A DNA stretch of 64,000 nucleotides, taken from assembly GCA_001599935.1 (NCBI GenBank), contig BCIJ01000012.1:346483-410482 (forward strand). The letters run 5' to 3'. Of the stretch, positions 1-9,353 are shown one piece after another. A model generated the notes under the pieces. The model was not told the origin of the DNA. It was given only the letters and a program-made list of their open reading frames with translations, and did not search any database. A program made the translations under genes and the position numbers. Origin of the DNA: Holtermannia corniformis (Eukaryota > Basidiomycota > Tremellomycetes > Holtermanniales). Position 1 is the stretch's first letter. Each line of letters opens with the position of its first letter.

Positions 1-584
1 GAATGTGGGATCACGCTTACGGTGGATCTTGCCGTCTTGTGACTTCCAGTACTCATCCACCGGTGCTTCTTTAATCTGACCAAGCTCGGGCAAAGGAACG
101 AGCTCCTTGCGAGGCTGAGATGATGTCGAGGCTTCTGGCTGGGCCGAGACTGGCGCTGCAACGGCTTCCGGCGCAATCGGCTTGTAGTTGAGGAACAGCA
201 GGTCGCCATGGCTATTTAGGTCAGCGACTTGAACATCCAATGACACAAGTCCCACCTAAAGCCCATATCTCCAACTTTGCGGCCTTGCAACGCCGTCAAT
301 GGCAGAGTCTCGCCACCTGCAGGCTGATTACTGAGCGTGACTGTGCTCAGATTGGGAGGGGTAGCGAGTGTTGCGAGCATCTGTTGGAGCAATAGGTCAC
401 CATCGCAGCTCGACTCTCAGCTTCTATCCAAGATCATCACACACCATCTGCGCAAACTCCTCACCCGACGTAGCTGCCTCGACGGTGATCCGCGAGGTCC
501 CGTCTGGTGATCGGATACGAAGCAACTGTGAGAAGGATGTCAGCTCACGACGCTGCACGACAGTTAGCACAGGCTACTTGCCAT
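1..584 (-). CDS. NPL4: Npl4, N-terminal part (gene runs off the left edge)
   Basis: Ubiquitin-binding cofactor of the Cdc48/p97-Ufd1-Npl4 segregase used in ER-associated and nuclear protein degradation. The first codons give MLLRIRSPDGTSRI, like the start of Npl4 ubiquitin-like domains. Later exons give SHGDLLFLNYKP, the end of that domain, and then VDEYWKSQDGKIHRKRD, the conserved linker in front of the Npl4 zinc finger; the zinc finger and the rest lie outside the window. I place the ATG at 582-584 and read a GC-AG intron at 526-581 directly after it, because only this joins ATG in frame to the conserved Leu-Leu-Arg start. Further short GT-AG introns follow, one between GEEFAQM and MLATLA and one between DMGF and SHGD. 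The promoter carries GTCACGTGAC about 100 bp upstream. Identity is secure; the first-exon model is inference. Confidence 0.85.
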
Positions 585-684
585 CCTGAATCACTGCCTG
601 CGACTGCGACGGCCTAAAGATCGACTTGACCGTTGTCGAACTCGAGCGACGCACAGACGGTCATGACGAAGCGTCACTGGTATG

Positions 685-694
685 GTCACGTGAC
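685..694. promoter_or_regulatory. GTCACGTGAC palindrome (bHLH/Cbf1-type site)
   Basis: A perfect 10-bp palindrome with a CACGTG core, 101 bp upstream of the NPL4 start codon. Cbf1/USF-type bHLH factors bind this class of site. The same motif recurs in other promoters of the window. Confidence 0.5.
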
Positions 695-1492
695 CCACCG
701 TGGCAGTGATCCGTCTCAGGCTTGCGATCCCTTGAAACCCTTGGCGGTATGCATTCATGGAAGTGTCCGGCTCTTTCGCACAGGGCACAGTACATTGTGT
801 CTCGGTTAGCTTCAGCCAAAAGAGGCGACGAGCAAGACGCCGTGCACCCTGTGTCGTTTGATCCGTCGCGCGCCACTGAAAGGAAGCGCATTCAGAGGAC
901 GGACTCGACGTCACAACGGCAGCGTTCACCTACGATGGCTCCATCTCGGGCTTGTGCGAAGGCGAAGCTCCTGTCGACACAAAAGAGAAGAGCGAAGCTT
1001 TGCTCGAATGCCAACATCCAATGTCTCAACCTTCTTCCATCAGTTCTCCCACTTCTTCCACCGGGAACACTCGAATGCTCACCTTCGTCAGCAACCACCA
1101 TTGTCACCGCGGCCCACTAAGCTCGGCCGAACGCCGTATTCCCATGTCCAATGCCGAAGGCGGCGCGGGTTGGGTAGCGCTGCTCACGAGAGCGAACTGC
1201 GGTGGTGGAGGCGATATGGGACTAGTCCGCACTTGCCAGTTTTGCTACACCCGATTGACCTTCGTGGCGGTCTTCGAACGCCAAGCGCCTCCAGACGTTG
1301 GTGACATGTCGTGATGTATGGACTTGCCTCCTTGCTCGTTGACCCGGTGTGGCGCCCGAAGCCGCCGGCGAAGCTAAGAGGACATTGGTTGGATCATAGG
1401 TAGAGCCCGGTGTGAGATCTCTTGGCAGCAAATTCGAGAGTGAAGACACCTGGTAGATGGCGCTATCTGCGGACCGACAGACGCAGCTTGCG
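695..1492. other. No recognisable gene
   Basis: About 0.8 kb upstream of NPL4. Overlapping open frames occur on both strands, but none has a family signature, a convincing start context or a splice pattern. I see only promoter-type sequence at the left end. Confidence 0.4.
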
Positions 1493-1498
1493 TATAAA
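1493..1498 (+). promoter_or_regulatory. TATA box of a small orphan gene
   Basis: TATAAA on the plus strand, 39-44 nt upstream of an ATG at 1537. The spacing resembles that of other small orphan genes in this window. Confidence 0.45.
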
Positions 1499-1536
1499 GC
1501 CAGCGCGCTTGAGATTTGACTCGAATCAACAGCAGC

Positions 1537-1803
1537 ATGTCAACCGCAGCAAGAGCAACCGCAGCAAGAGCAACCGCAACTACAGCCAACTCGATCAAAG
1601 CTTCGGTCGAGCTCAAAGCAGATCACACATGCCCGCGCGGTGGTCTCGAAAACGGAAGCCGCAAAGCCGAATTGACGTCCGATCAGGCCGACAAAACTGA
1701 TTCGGAGCTCCTCGAGTTGGCACGTAGCGGAGGGCTTGGACAAACGAGGTGCAGGACTTGCTATGGCCGCTTCGACTTCACCTCTGTGCAGCGCGCTGAG
1801 TAG
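1537..1803 (+). CDS. Small orphan protein, 88 aa
   Basis: I do not recognise it. Reading from ATG 1537 gives an 88-residue protein. It begins with an Ala/Thr-rich stretch built from two nearly identical 15-nt DNA units (GCAGCAAGAGCAACC), continues through a hydrophilic middle, and ends with a C-x2-C pair in CRTCYGRFDF. There is no signal peptide or membrane segment. The only positive gene signal beyond the open frame is the TATA box 39-44 nt upstream, which would give a very short leader. It lies in a 1.5-kb patch of similar small frames between NPL4 and SKT5. It could be a lineage-specific gene or a chance frame in GC-rich DNA. Confidence 0.3.
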   Translation: MSTAARATAARATATTANSIKASVELKADHTCPRGGLENGSRKAELTSDQADKTDSELLELARSGGLGQTRCRTCYGRFDFTSVQRAE

Positions 1804-2070
1804 TCAATCGTAGTGGCTTCACATTCAAGGTGTTACTTTTGATGCAGATGCGATGACATCGTTCCTTTCACACGTATTGACTTCCGCCATGACTTCCACC
1901 GTCGCACTCGCTAGTGCATCACTCGCGCATACGGTTACAACCTTTGTACCGATGCCGCTCCATACACTTTCGGAAGCAAAGTCGCGTCGTGCGGCGCTTG
2001 AACAGACGGGATGCAATACCTCGAAGGCGCGTATATTGACCGTAGCAGATGTCACACGACTCTCTGCGGG

Positions 2071-2076
2071 TATAAA
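2071..2076 (+). promoter_or_regulatory. TATA box of a small orphan gene
   Basis: TATAAA, 28-33 nt upstream of the ATG at 2104. Confidence 0.45.
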
Positions 2077-2103
2077 GGCTCCGCTAGTCGAAGACAGAGG
2101 CCT

Positions 2104-2352
2104 ATGACGCCCCCACCGAGTGTCCTGGCTTCGACCGCCAAGGCCACTCGCTCTGTCGAAAACGCGCACTACTGCCAAGACAGCCACGGCAACGTGTCGC
2201 AGCGCACCGTCATTTACTACCTGAATGAGACGGATGTGGCGGCTCTGGACTCTGGTCAGGAGCTGTCAACGTGGGCGTATGAAAATAACTGTGAGCAATG
2301 TCGCCATTGCCAAAAGCATTTGAGCTTTGTGCTGTCAGCGACCGATTCTTGA
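2104..2352 (+). CDS. Small orphan protein, about 82 aa
   Basis: Unrecognised. The frame from ATG 2104 looks like real coding sequence in its middle part (residues such as RTVIYYLNETDVAALDSG) and ends with a Cys/His cluster, CEQCRHCQKH. An alternative ending uses a GT-AG intron that starts at a gtgagc just after ENN and ends at 2361. That model would replace the Cys/His tail by a few residues, so the C-terminus is uncertain. A TATAAA box sits 28-33 nt upstream. There is no signal peptide or membrane segment. Its neighbours are two equally small candidate genes, together forming an orphan patch beside SKT5. Confidence 0.35.
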   Translation: MTPPPSVLASTAKATRSVENAHYCQDSHGNVSQRTVIYYLNETDVAALDSGQELSTWAYENNCEQCRHCQKHLSFVLSATDS

Positions 2353-2929
2353 CCGTCTCAGGGTCGTTGCTCTTAGCATAGCGTACAATGAGATGGAGTC
2401 TATTGCCCTAAGACTATGTCATCAAGCCGGTGCCATAATCACGTCGAAATCGTTTGGTCACGCCCTGCAAGCCCCCGTTGTCGAAAATGATATATTGTCT
2501 TTGCAATGAGGTCATGGAGATTGCCAACAAGCGCAACGATGCATCCCCCACCCCCAAATTGACTTGATGCTGATAGTTCACATTTTTACACCTGACAAAG
2601 TCGCCTCTGAAGGCTGTACGTACAGTCACTTGCATCTCCATCTCGCACTGACAAACGGGGAGCCTTCAATCACGAAGGACCGTGGCATTCTACTCAATCG
2701 AAGCTCGCAGGGACTCCGTTCAGCTTGTAACCCAGAGCGCATTCAAAGCCAGTGTCGAAGGCTTTTCCCTGCGCATATCCAAAGCTATTAAAGGAGAGCT
2801 TGCATCGGGCTCGATAGAAGAACCGCCATGTCCACCAGTTCAACGCATATTGTTTTGCGCGCAAGGCATTCGTGCACCGGCAATTAGGAGCAATCCTCGG
2901 AGGTCGAAGTCGCGCCCAGTTACACCACC

Positions 2930-3106
2930 ATGCCGGACCTTTACCTGCTCGACAATGCCTCAGAGGTGGTTGGAGAAGATGATTCCAAGGTCCGGACTGT
3001 AAATTATCATTTTATCAGGTCAACCGAGGCGGGCAGTCGAGCAGCAGCAAACAAAGGACTTGAACGATTACTACATGGGATGTACAGAATCTCACTATCT
3101 ACATGA
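2930..3106 (+). CDS. Small orphan frame, 58 aa, overlapping the SKT5 3' end
   Basis: Unrecognised. From ATG 2930 (context accaccATG) it begins MPDLYLLDNASEVVGEDD and is hydrophilic with a coding-like composition. The same frame is open upstream to an in-frame TAG; beyond that TAG lies ATG 2828 with a TATTAAA 35-41 nt upstream, so a longer version would need a splice over the TAG. The stop codon (3104-3106) lies just past the minus-strand stop of SKT5 (3099-3101), so the two coding ends overlap by 8 bp tail to tail. Moderate doubt that it is translated. Confidence 0.25.
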   Translation: MPDLYLLDNASEVVGEDDSKVRTVNYHFIRSTEAGSRAAANKGLERLLHGMYRISLST

Positions 3107-5699
3107 TGATACAGCCGTCGTCTTCGACCGGCTTGCTGACAAAGCCCATCTCCGCAAACGTCTGCGGACCAGTCGGCTTGCCGGTCGGCTTCTTGCCTCC
3201 AGCTGCTTGGGCTTGCGGCTTCTGTGCCGGGGTCTGCTGCTGACTCTGCGGCAACGGCTGCGGCTGTTGAGGTGGCGATGCATATGCTGGCTCCGTGTCG
3301 GCATGTACCGGGCCGCTCGGCCGCCGTCTGTCGTCAGCGTACCCGCCCGGCTGCTGCGTGTAAGCGTGCTGCGGGATCGGAGGCCGCTGCATCTGCGGCA
3401 CCCCGCCGTACGGCCTTGGGTCCGGCATAGGCTCGATATAGCTTGCGGCGCGCCTGGCTTCGACCAACGGATCGAGCTGCTGCTGCGGTCGCCTGAGTGG
3501 CCGTGCGTTGGGGTTGGGGTTGGACCGGATCTGAGCCTGGGTCCGCTTGCGAACAAGAGTGCTGTTGATGTTCTGCTGGTGGTCTTGCATCGAGAGCGCT
3601 TGAGGCGCCGGTTGGTTCAGTGCCGCCAGTCGGGTGACTGCATCGCCGTTGCCTAGGCGTGCGGCCTGTAGGTAACATGATTAGTCCCGATGCAGACCAT
3701 CCCTCAATCAAGGCCTGCCTTTTGGTACCACTTTCTTGCCTGATCCGTATCGCGTCGACCGCCGATGCCAACCCTGATGAGTCAGACATGATCACCTTTT
3801 CGACCACGTCACTCACTCATAGTAGTAGCCTAGTGCAAAGCAACCAGTTGGCAGACCCGCCCTCGCCGCCTTTTCGGCAAATGTCCTCGCCAACTCTTCA
3901 TTCTTGTTGAAGCATCCTTCAGCACCACACAAGAACCACTTGCTGAGCGCCATGTCGGCTTCAATCTCCCCGCCCTGGCTCGCAAGACTGTACCACTGCA
4001 CACTCATGAGCGGGTCGTATGGACACCCGAGTGCCGCGTGCTCGTACAGGTAGCCTGACTTGTATTGGGCCGGAGCAAAGTTGAGGTATGCGGCGCGCTC
4101 GAGGTGTTGACGCGCCTGGGCGTGTTGCTGGTCCAGTGCAGGTGAGAGCGGCGAGTTGGCAGGGATGAGAAGTGATGGAGGAATCGAGGCGCCCTCGAAT
4201 TCGCCAGCGAGCAGCATACCGTACACGTACGCTGGCTGAGGGACGTCTGGTGTTGCTGCATTTGCGGCCTGCGCCAACAGCGGCAAGGCTGCTTGAGGGT
4301 TGGGAGCGAGTTGCAATTGGCCCAGCAAGTGGGCCATGCCCATTCGCTGAGGCTGATCAGTACCCTGCCGAGAGCCACAGCATTCCCAGCCGACTCACAT
4401 ACGTGCACTCGGCATCCCCCCGCCCTCGACCGCGCTCAAAACAGTCCTTGGCTCGACCCAGATCGCCAACCGTCTCGTAATCCCTCCCAAGGCGGAACCA
4501 TCCACGTACTTCGCCACCCCTGGCAGCGCTCTCAAAGTCTTTGAACGCCTGTCTCGGATCGCGCGGCAAAAAGTCGGGGGCATTGCCGCTCGCCAGTAAC
4601 CTTGCCTTGAGGTAGCTTGCCAACGCCGCAATCGACGAATTGCGATGCGTCGTGAACGAGATGATGTATGGAATCGCGGTGTTTAGCAGATCCTGTAGCT
4701 CGCCAGGGATGGTCTGTGCCGCTGACGCGGCCGTTGGCGAGGGCACGGAAAAGTCGATCGGTCGACCAGAAGGGTGGAGGTGCTTTTCGAGGACACGGAT
4801 GACGTCCTGCGCCCAGTGCAGCTTGTCATTGTCACTTTGCGATTCGAGCGAGTGCTCTGCCAGTAGCAGCCTGTCGATCGTGGGCAGCTGGCAAGTAATA
4901 GGCGGAGACGAGGGTGGTAGAGGCGACACGGGCCGTGCGCTGGGTCGGGGTGAAGATACCATGGCCGGCGCAGAGGCCGAGCTCGGGAGCGCGTAGCTCT
5001 CGTCCGGGCGTGGTGTTGAGAATGGTGTCGGTAACGAGGCCGCCGGAGGTGACTGGGCATCATGTCAGCGTATGCTTCACATTTCGGTAGTGACCACGTC
5101 GCTCAGCCACGATTGCCTCTGTGTCCGATCATGTTCAATGATAATCCTCTTCCAAAGGACTCTGTTGGTACACGGCCTCGGTTTCGTCCACTCACCATGC
5201 TGAGCCTGCCAAATTCACCATCAAGATCGCAGAGGCCTCCACTTCCACTGCCGCCGGGAGTACTGTAGTCATACCCGCTGCTCGACCTGCGGGCCTGTTG
5301 CCACTGCGGCACGGCTTGGTGCTGTTGATCCGAGTAATCGTGTACGGAAAAGGCAGGAGCGGATGGCTGTAGTGGCGGTTGATCGGGCTGATGGTACGCC
5401 TGCTCCGGGTATGTCTGTGCGTGCGGCGGCACATACGAGTAGCGATTGGGGTGTACAGCCGGCGGCTCTGGCTGCTGGTAGCCAAGACTAGGACTGCCAG
5501 CATAAGAGATCGGACGAGGCCGAGCTGGTGGTGGCTGGTACGACGCAGCATGCTGGGGGGTCGGTGACAGCATCTGGCCAGGGTAGGTGCTCGTCGGAGG
5601 GTACGAAGCTTGATGATTGCCGTAGGGCTCGTACGCCGAAGTGGGACGTGGTGGTGGCGGAGGAGGCACATCGGCATAGTACTGTGAGCTCGAGTACAT
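3099..5699 (-). CDS. SKT5: Chitin synthase activator (Skt5/Chs4 type), Sel1-repeat protein with CaaX box
   Basis: Activates and anchors chitin synthase III at the plasma membrane and bud neck in fungi. The N-terminal 150-odd residues are Pro/Gln/Tyr-rich and disordered. The centre holds Sel1-like repeats: visible units include GEVRGWFRLGRDYE, AQYKSGYLYEHAALG, GLPTGCFALGYYYE and ARKWYQKAARLGNGDAV. The Pro/Gln-rich C-terminus ends in CIIM followed by the stop, a CaaX prenylation box as in Chs4. The start ATG is at 5697-5699. At least four introns are needed. One of them, 3666-3718, has a GC donor (AAG|gcagg) and joins WYQK in phase 0 to AARLGN, a canonical Sel1 junction. The 600-bp upstream region is gene-free. 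Confidence 0.9.
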
Positions 5700-6316
5700 G
5701 CTGGTCGGCCGTTGCTGCTCTCGCCGTTCCAGCTAAAGTGACGCGGATGCACACAGTCTGTGCAGCAAGCTCCTCGCAGTCGATGATGGTTTCACGCTAC
5801 CGTAGCGTGTGCACTGCACGGGTACTATCAGCAACCCGCAACCAAGCGTACAGGAATACCTTCCCTGGCGCCATCACCCAGCCAGCCTTGGATGCGATGC
5901 GTGCGAACAGGAAGCCGTGTGTAACTGGGGGGTGCACCCAACCACCCCGTCACTGCCCCTTTGAAGGACGATCGACATCAAAGCGGTGCAGCACTGCGTC
6001 TCGCTCATCACCGGGACAACCGCGCTGCTGCATTCCTCCGCATGCGCAAGTCCCACCATGGCCATCGTCAGCACCGTCGCACCGCCTCCGTATGCATAAC
6101 CGCCTTGATGCCGTCACGTGCCATGTCGTGCCTGGCACCATCAGGCGCGCGACATGCCATTGCCCGGCGCGCCTACACAAACTGCCCACGCCGAGAAATC
6201 CCGGCATTTCCTGCGCGCAGAGCGGTTGTTGGAAAGCGATTCGCAAAGCAATACTACTGTACATAGCAGATCGAATGACTTGCGCGCATTACTTCATGCA
6301 AAACAAGGCTGTCTAA
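5700..6316. other. Intergenic region upstream of SKT5
   Basis: No supported gene. It contains one CACGTG at 6115-6120. Long plus-strand open frames here continue antisense to the low-complexity 5' end of SKT5 and show no family features. Confidence 0.4.
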
Positions 6317-6724
6317 TCAGCAGCGTCGAAGATCTCGTTGATCAGTCGCCGGTTGGGGATCCAGCATTGCCAATTGCTCGTCCACTCTCAAGGATCTATA
6401 TGATAAGATCCACTCCTCCTCGGCGGCTTTCACATCTTCGTCCATGTGCGGGCGCGGCTCACATGTCAACGTCCATCGCTCCGGGTTGCGACGCCACTCT
6501 TTCACTTTGAGATTTGTCGCCCATTCGTCGATGTCGTACAGTTCAACTCTAGGCTGACTAGGAAACAACGTCGAGATCGCATCCCCAACCGAAGGGGGAG
6601 TACCAGTGACCGTCGTCCTTCGAATGCTCGGACGACTGTACACGATCGATCGTGTGGTGGTATCAAATGGTCGCGAAGGGCCGTAGACGGGGGGTTTCTG
6701 CTCGTCTGTCGCTGACATCGACAT
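6317..6724 (-). CDS. Hypothetical protein, 135 aa
   Basis: Single-exon frame starting at ATG 6724, with a second Met two codons on. The N-terminal half is Ser/Thr/Pro-rich. The C-terminal half is charged and likely helical, with DIDEWATNLKVKEWRRNPERW and AAEEEWILSYRSLRVDEQ, and has several conserved-looking Trp residues. There is no signal peptide, membrane helix or recognised domain. Downstream (leftward) is the SKT5 promoter region; upstream is a 390-bp gene-free stretch. Composition suggests a genuine protein, but I cannot assign a function. Confidence 0.5.
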   Translation of the reverse strand: MSMSATDEQKPPVYGPSRPFDTTTRSIVYSRPSIRRTTVTGTPPSVGDAISTLFPSQPRVELYDIDEWATNLKVKEWRRNPERWTLTCEPRPHMDEDVKAAEEEWILSYRSLRVDEQLAMLDPQPATDQRDLRRC

Positions 6725-7110
6725 GGTTGTTGGTAGTAGGAGTAGACCCCCGCTTTTCCGCTTGCCAGTCGCTGCTTGCTTCGGTGTCGCACAGGAAGGC
6801 TTGTACCTTTTTGCCTCGCGCCCTTTGTCGCTCCCATTGCCTTCGACGCAATCACCCTTCCATGTTGACTCGACCGCGATGCTTCAAACAACTACATCGA
6901 TTAGGGGCGAGGTCTGTCGTCCAACCAAGCGCACTCCTGATCACAGCTCAGAAGGGTTCAGAGTTACCGGCGCATGTCCCAAGTGCTGTCACGCGCTGTA
7001 GGTCAGCCACGTTACTCGCTAATCTCTACACCGATCGCGATGGTCAAAATAATCGACATGCATGCCGTAGGCAATAAAACATTTAATGGTGACTCCCGCC
7101 TCTTGAAAGG
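6725..7110. other. Intergenic, nothing recognised
   Basis: Short overlapping frames on both strands only. No promoter motif or RNA gene stood out. Confidence 0.35.
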
Positions 7111-7460
7111 TTACGAGGTGAAGCGCTGCTTTTCTGCCTCGCTCCATGTGGAGTACACACCAAGCCACTCACTTTTGGCAGCGTTTTTCAAGGCGCTCGA
7201 AGCAGTCTCAGGAGAGTATTCGAACACGAAAGAGCCCGGGTCGGCGCGCCTCTGGTTGATCTCGTCTTGCATGGCCCGCTCAAGGAACGCAATGAGTTGG
7301 AGTGGATCCATGTAGGTCGGCTGGCGGGCTGTCATATCGTGCCATGCTTCGGCGTCAGACAACGGGCGTGGCGCCCCGTGATGGTCACCTCTTCACCGCC
7401 CCTGCGAAAATCAAGTTTTCCGTCACTGGTGAGCTCGCGTTGCGGTCCGTAAGTCGTCAT
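7111..7460 (-). CDS. Small orphan protein, about 104 aa, one intron
   Basis: Unrecognised. Exon 1 runs from ATG 7460 (MTTYGPQRELTSDG...) and exon 2 ends at 7111 with ...WSEAEKQRFTS. A 35-nt GT-AG intron at 7329-7363 joins them in frame. An alternative 48-nt intron with a CTGAC branch point also keeps the frame but removes the VTITG segment. Exon 2 has an amphipathic stretch (DPLQLIAFLERAMQDEIN). The DG...VTITG part of exon 1 resembles DG...VKVTG in the neighbouring orphan at 7894-8154, so the two may be paralogues. A TATAGA lies 31-36 nt upstream of the ATG. Confidence 0.4.
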
Positions 7461-7490
7461 CTCGCTATGACTGAACGTGCGCGGGAGGTC

Positions 7491-7496
7491 TCTATA
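7491..7496 (-). promoter_or_regulatory. TATA-like box of a small orphan gene
   Basis: Minus-strand TATAGA within ctaatataga, 31-36 nt upstream of ATG 7460. Confidence 0.35.
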
Positions 7497-7893
7497 TTAG
7501 GACCTGCTGGATCAGGGCGCGGCGAAGGCTCTGGGGCAAAGAAGGGATCATACGCTATCGCGATGAGGAACATCCTCGGATCGCCAGATCTCATCTGGCA
7601 ATGATGAGATCATCTCGCTGTGACGAGTGACTTCCTGTGAGAAAATCGGGTCCAATTTCCCATATTAGATACACGGAGATGTCCTTGGATGCCGTCCAAC
7701 AGCTCTCTGGACTCAATGCCGCTACTGTTCCCTGGAAAGTAGAATGTAGCGAGAGGCTATTGATGCAACGAGCCGAAACTGGACGGAGTAAAGGCATTGG
7801 TGTGTGGAGGTGAACCATCGGACGCCTTTCAATAGTTCAAACCAGTTTATACTGCATACCGTACGGTGCAACGTCTGTACATCGCGGGGCACT

Positions 7894-8154
7894 TCACTGG
7901 TTGCTGCGCCATGGCAGAGCAGCGTTACGAGCAGCGTTACGAGCTTCATACCACGCCTTTCTTGCCTCGTCCTTGACATCTTGCGTGATATTGCTGGGCT
8001 CGAATTTAAAGCCAATAGATACTCTTGCTATCGAAGAAACGGGCGCAGCCGAAATTCCAAACATTGTGCCCGTGACTTTCACCGTCTGAGTGCCGTCGTT
8101 ATAGATCACCGAACCATCCGGTCCGAACGGGAGGGGTGTTCCAGATGTTGACAT
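7894..8154 (-). CDS. Small orphan protein, 86 aa
   Basis: Unrecognised. ATG 8154 gives MSTSGTPLPFGPDGSVIY followed by VKVTG, then a charged Ala-rich C-terminal helix (ARKAWYEARNAARNAA) ending PWRSNQ. The RNAA-RNAA doublet is encoded by a perfect 12-nt tandem repeat near 7920-7944. A minus-strand TATAAT lies 42-47 nt upstream. Shared features with its neighbour at 7111-7460 (DG...V-x-V/I-TG, small size, TATA promoter) hint at one family. An upstream in-frame ATG six codons earlier is possible. Confidence 0.4.
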   Translation of the reverse strand: MSTSGTPLPFGPDGSVIYNDGTQTVKVTGTMFGISAAPVSSIARVSIGFKFEPSNITQDVKDEARKAWYEARNAARNAALPWRSNQ

Positions 8155-8195
8155 TGCGAATCTGGTATGCAATGCTGCGATGGCACCCCTGGCTA

Positions 8196-8201
8196 ATTAT
8201 A
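8196..8201 (-). promoter_or_regulatory. TATA-like box of a small orphan gene
   Basis: Minus-strand TATAAT within gtataattag, 42-47 nt upstream of ATG 8154. Confidence 0.35.
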
Positions 8202-9353
8202 CCTGCACGGGGGAGCTGAGGCTGCAGTGAAGGCCAGGTTCATATACGGCTGTTGGAAGGCAGAATCACTTTGGACGATTGCAAAGAAGGCATACGAGAT
8301 CCGAGGCTTTGCCTCCTTTTTCTTTCAGTGGAACTCGATGCGGCGATCTTGATTCTCCGCTGAAGAGACACCAGATTGCACATCTCCACCTGTACCTCCC
8401 TTTGTCGTGCCTTCCAACGAAGCGGCTGTCAAAGCACTCCCACGTGAAAAAACCTCTTCCTGCCATTCTGCAGCTTGGCAATAACCGGTCGCGAAAGATC
8501 AAAAGAGGTGAGTTTCCAGAGGCCTTCGTGCTGGTTCGTGCTGTTATCGAGCGAGCCTCCGACGATCCCGGGCGGAGAGGAGGGGAGCTAAAGAACAAAG
8601 AACCAGGTCGGTCTGGCCCAAACGCTCACTTCCTGTGACTCCCTGCCGTTCAACGGGTGAGTGACCATTGCCGGGCGGGATGGCGGTTGGAGTGACAAGT
8701 GCGCGATTGAAGCGCTGACGCGCTTTGCCATGTGCGGCGTTCAGAGACACATCGCTTTGTGGTCTACCATGAAGCTCCCTGTCACTCACTGATTCGTTGG
8801 CCTACAAGAAAAGCGCTTCACTGACATCGAGGCATCGAGGCATCATCGTGGCCTTGAAGATGAATCACACTAGGGACGGTGTTGCAGGAGAAGCACCATA
8901 AAGAAGGGCAGCGCAGGGTGGCGCAGAATGATGTATGCCTAAGACTCCGCGCAGATTCGACGACCTTAGGTGTTCACGAACGCTTCCTTCGCAAAGTCTG
9001 CCCACTGACTATAGTCAGCGATCCAAGCCTGTATCGATCAGTTGTGCGTGTCCCCGTTCACGGAAGGTGGATCGATGGCTGCCTTCCCATAGTAGAGTTC
9101 CACGGTGGGACGATCCTTCACCTCTCTGATCTCGTGGGCCGCGAATGGGCCACCTGTTAGTCGGCAGCGCGCTGTGCCTCGAGCCGCCACTCGCCACTCC
9201 ACGCAGTGTTGTTGAACGATTGATAGGCATGCTGTTAGGCGCGCGGCAAAACGTTGCCACGCGAGTGTTTTGTCTGATCGGGCGCATCAGCTTGATCTTG
9301 GGATCACTCTCAAACATCTTGAATCGCCTATTCGACCTCCTCGCACCTTGGTC
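8202..9353. other. Long intergenic region upstream of RAD52
   Basis: More than 1.1 kb with no recognisable gene on either strand. A CACGTG lies at 8441-8446. Open frames lack splice sites and family motifs. Confidence 0.35.

Noticed and set aside
5528..6316. 262-codon plus-strand open frame
   Set aside because: It starts antisense to the SKT5 N-terminus and runs into promoter DNA with no domain or splice support.
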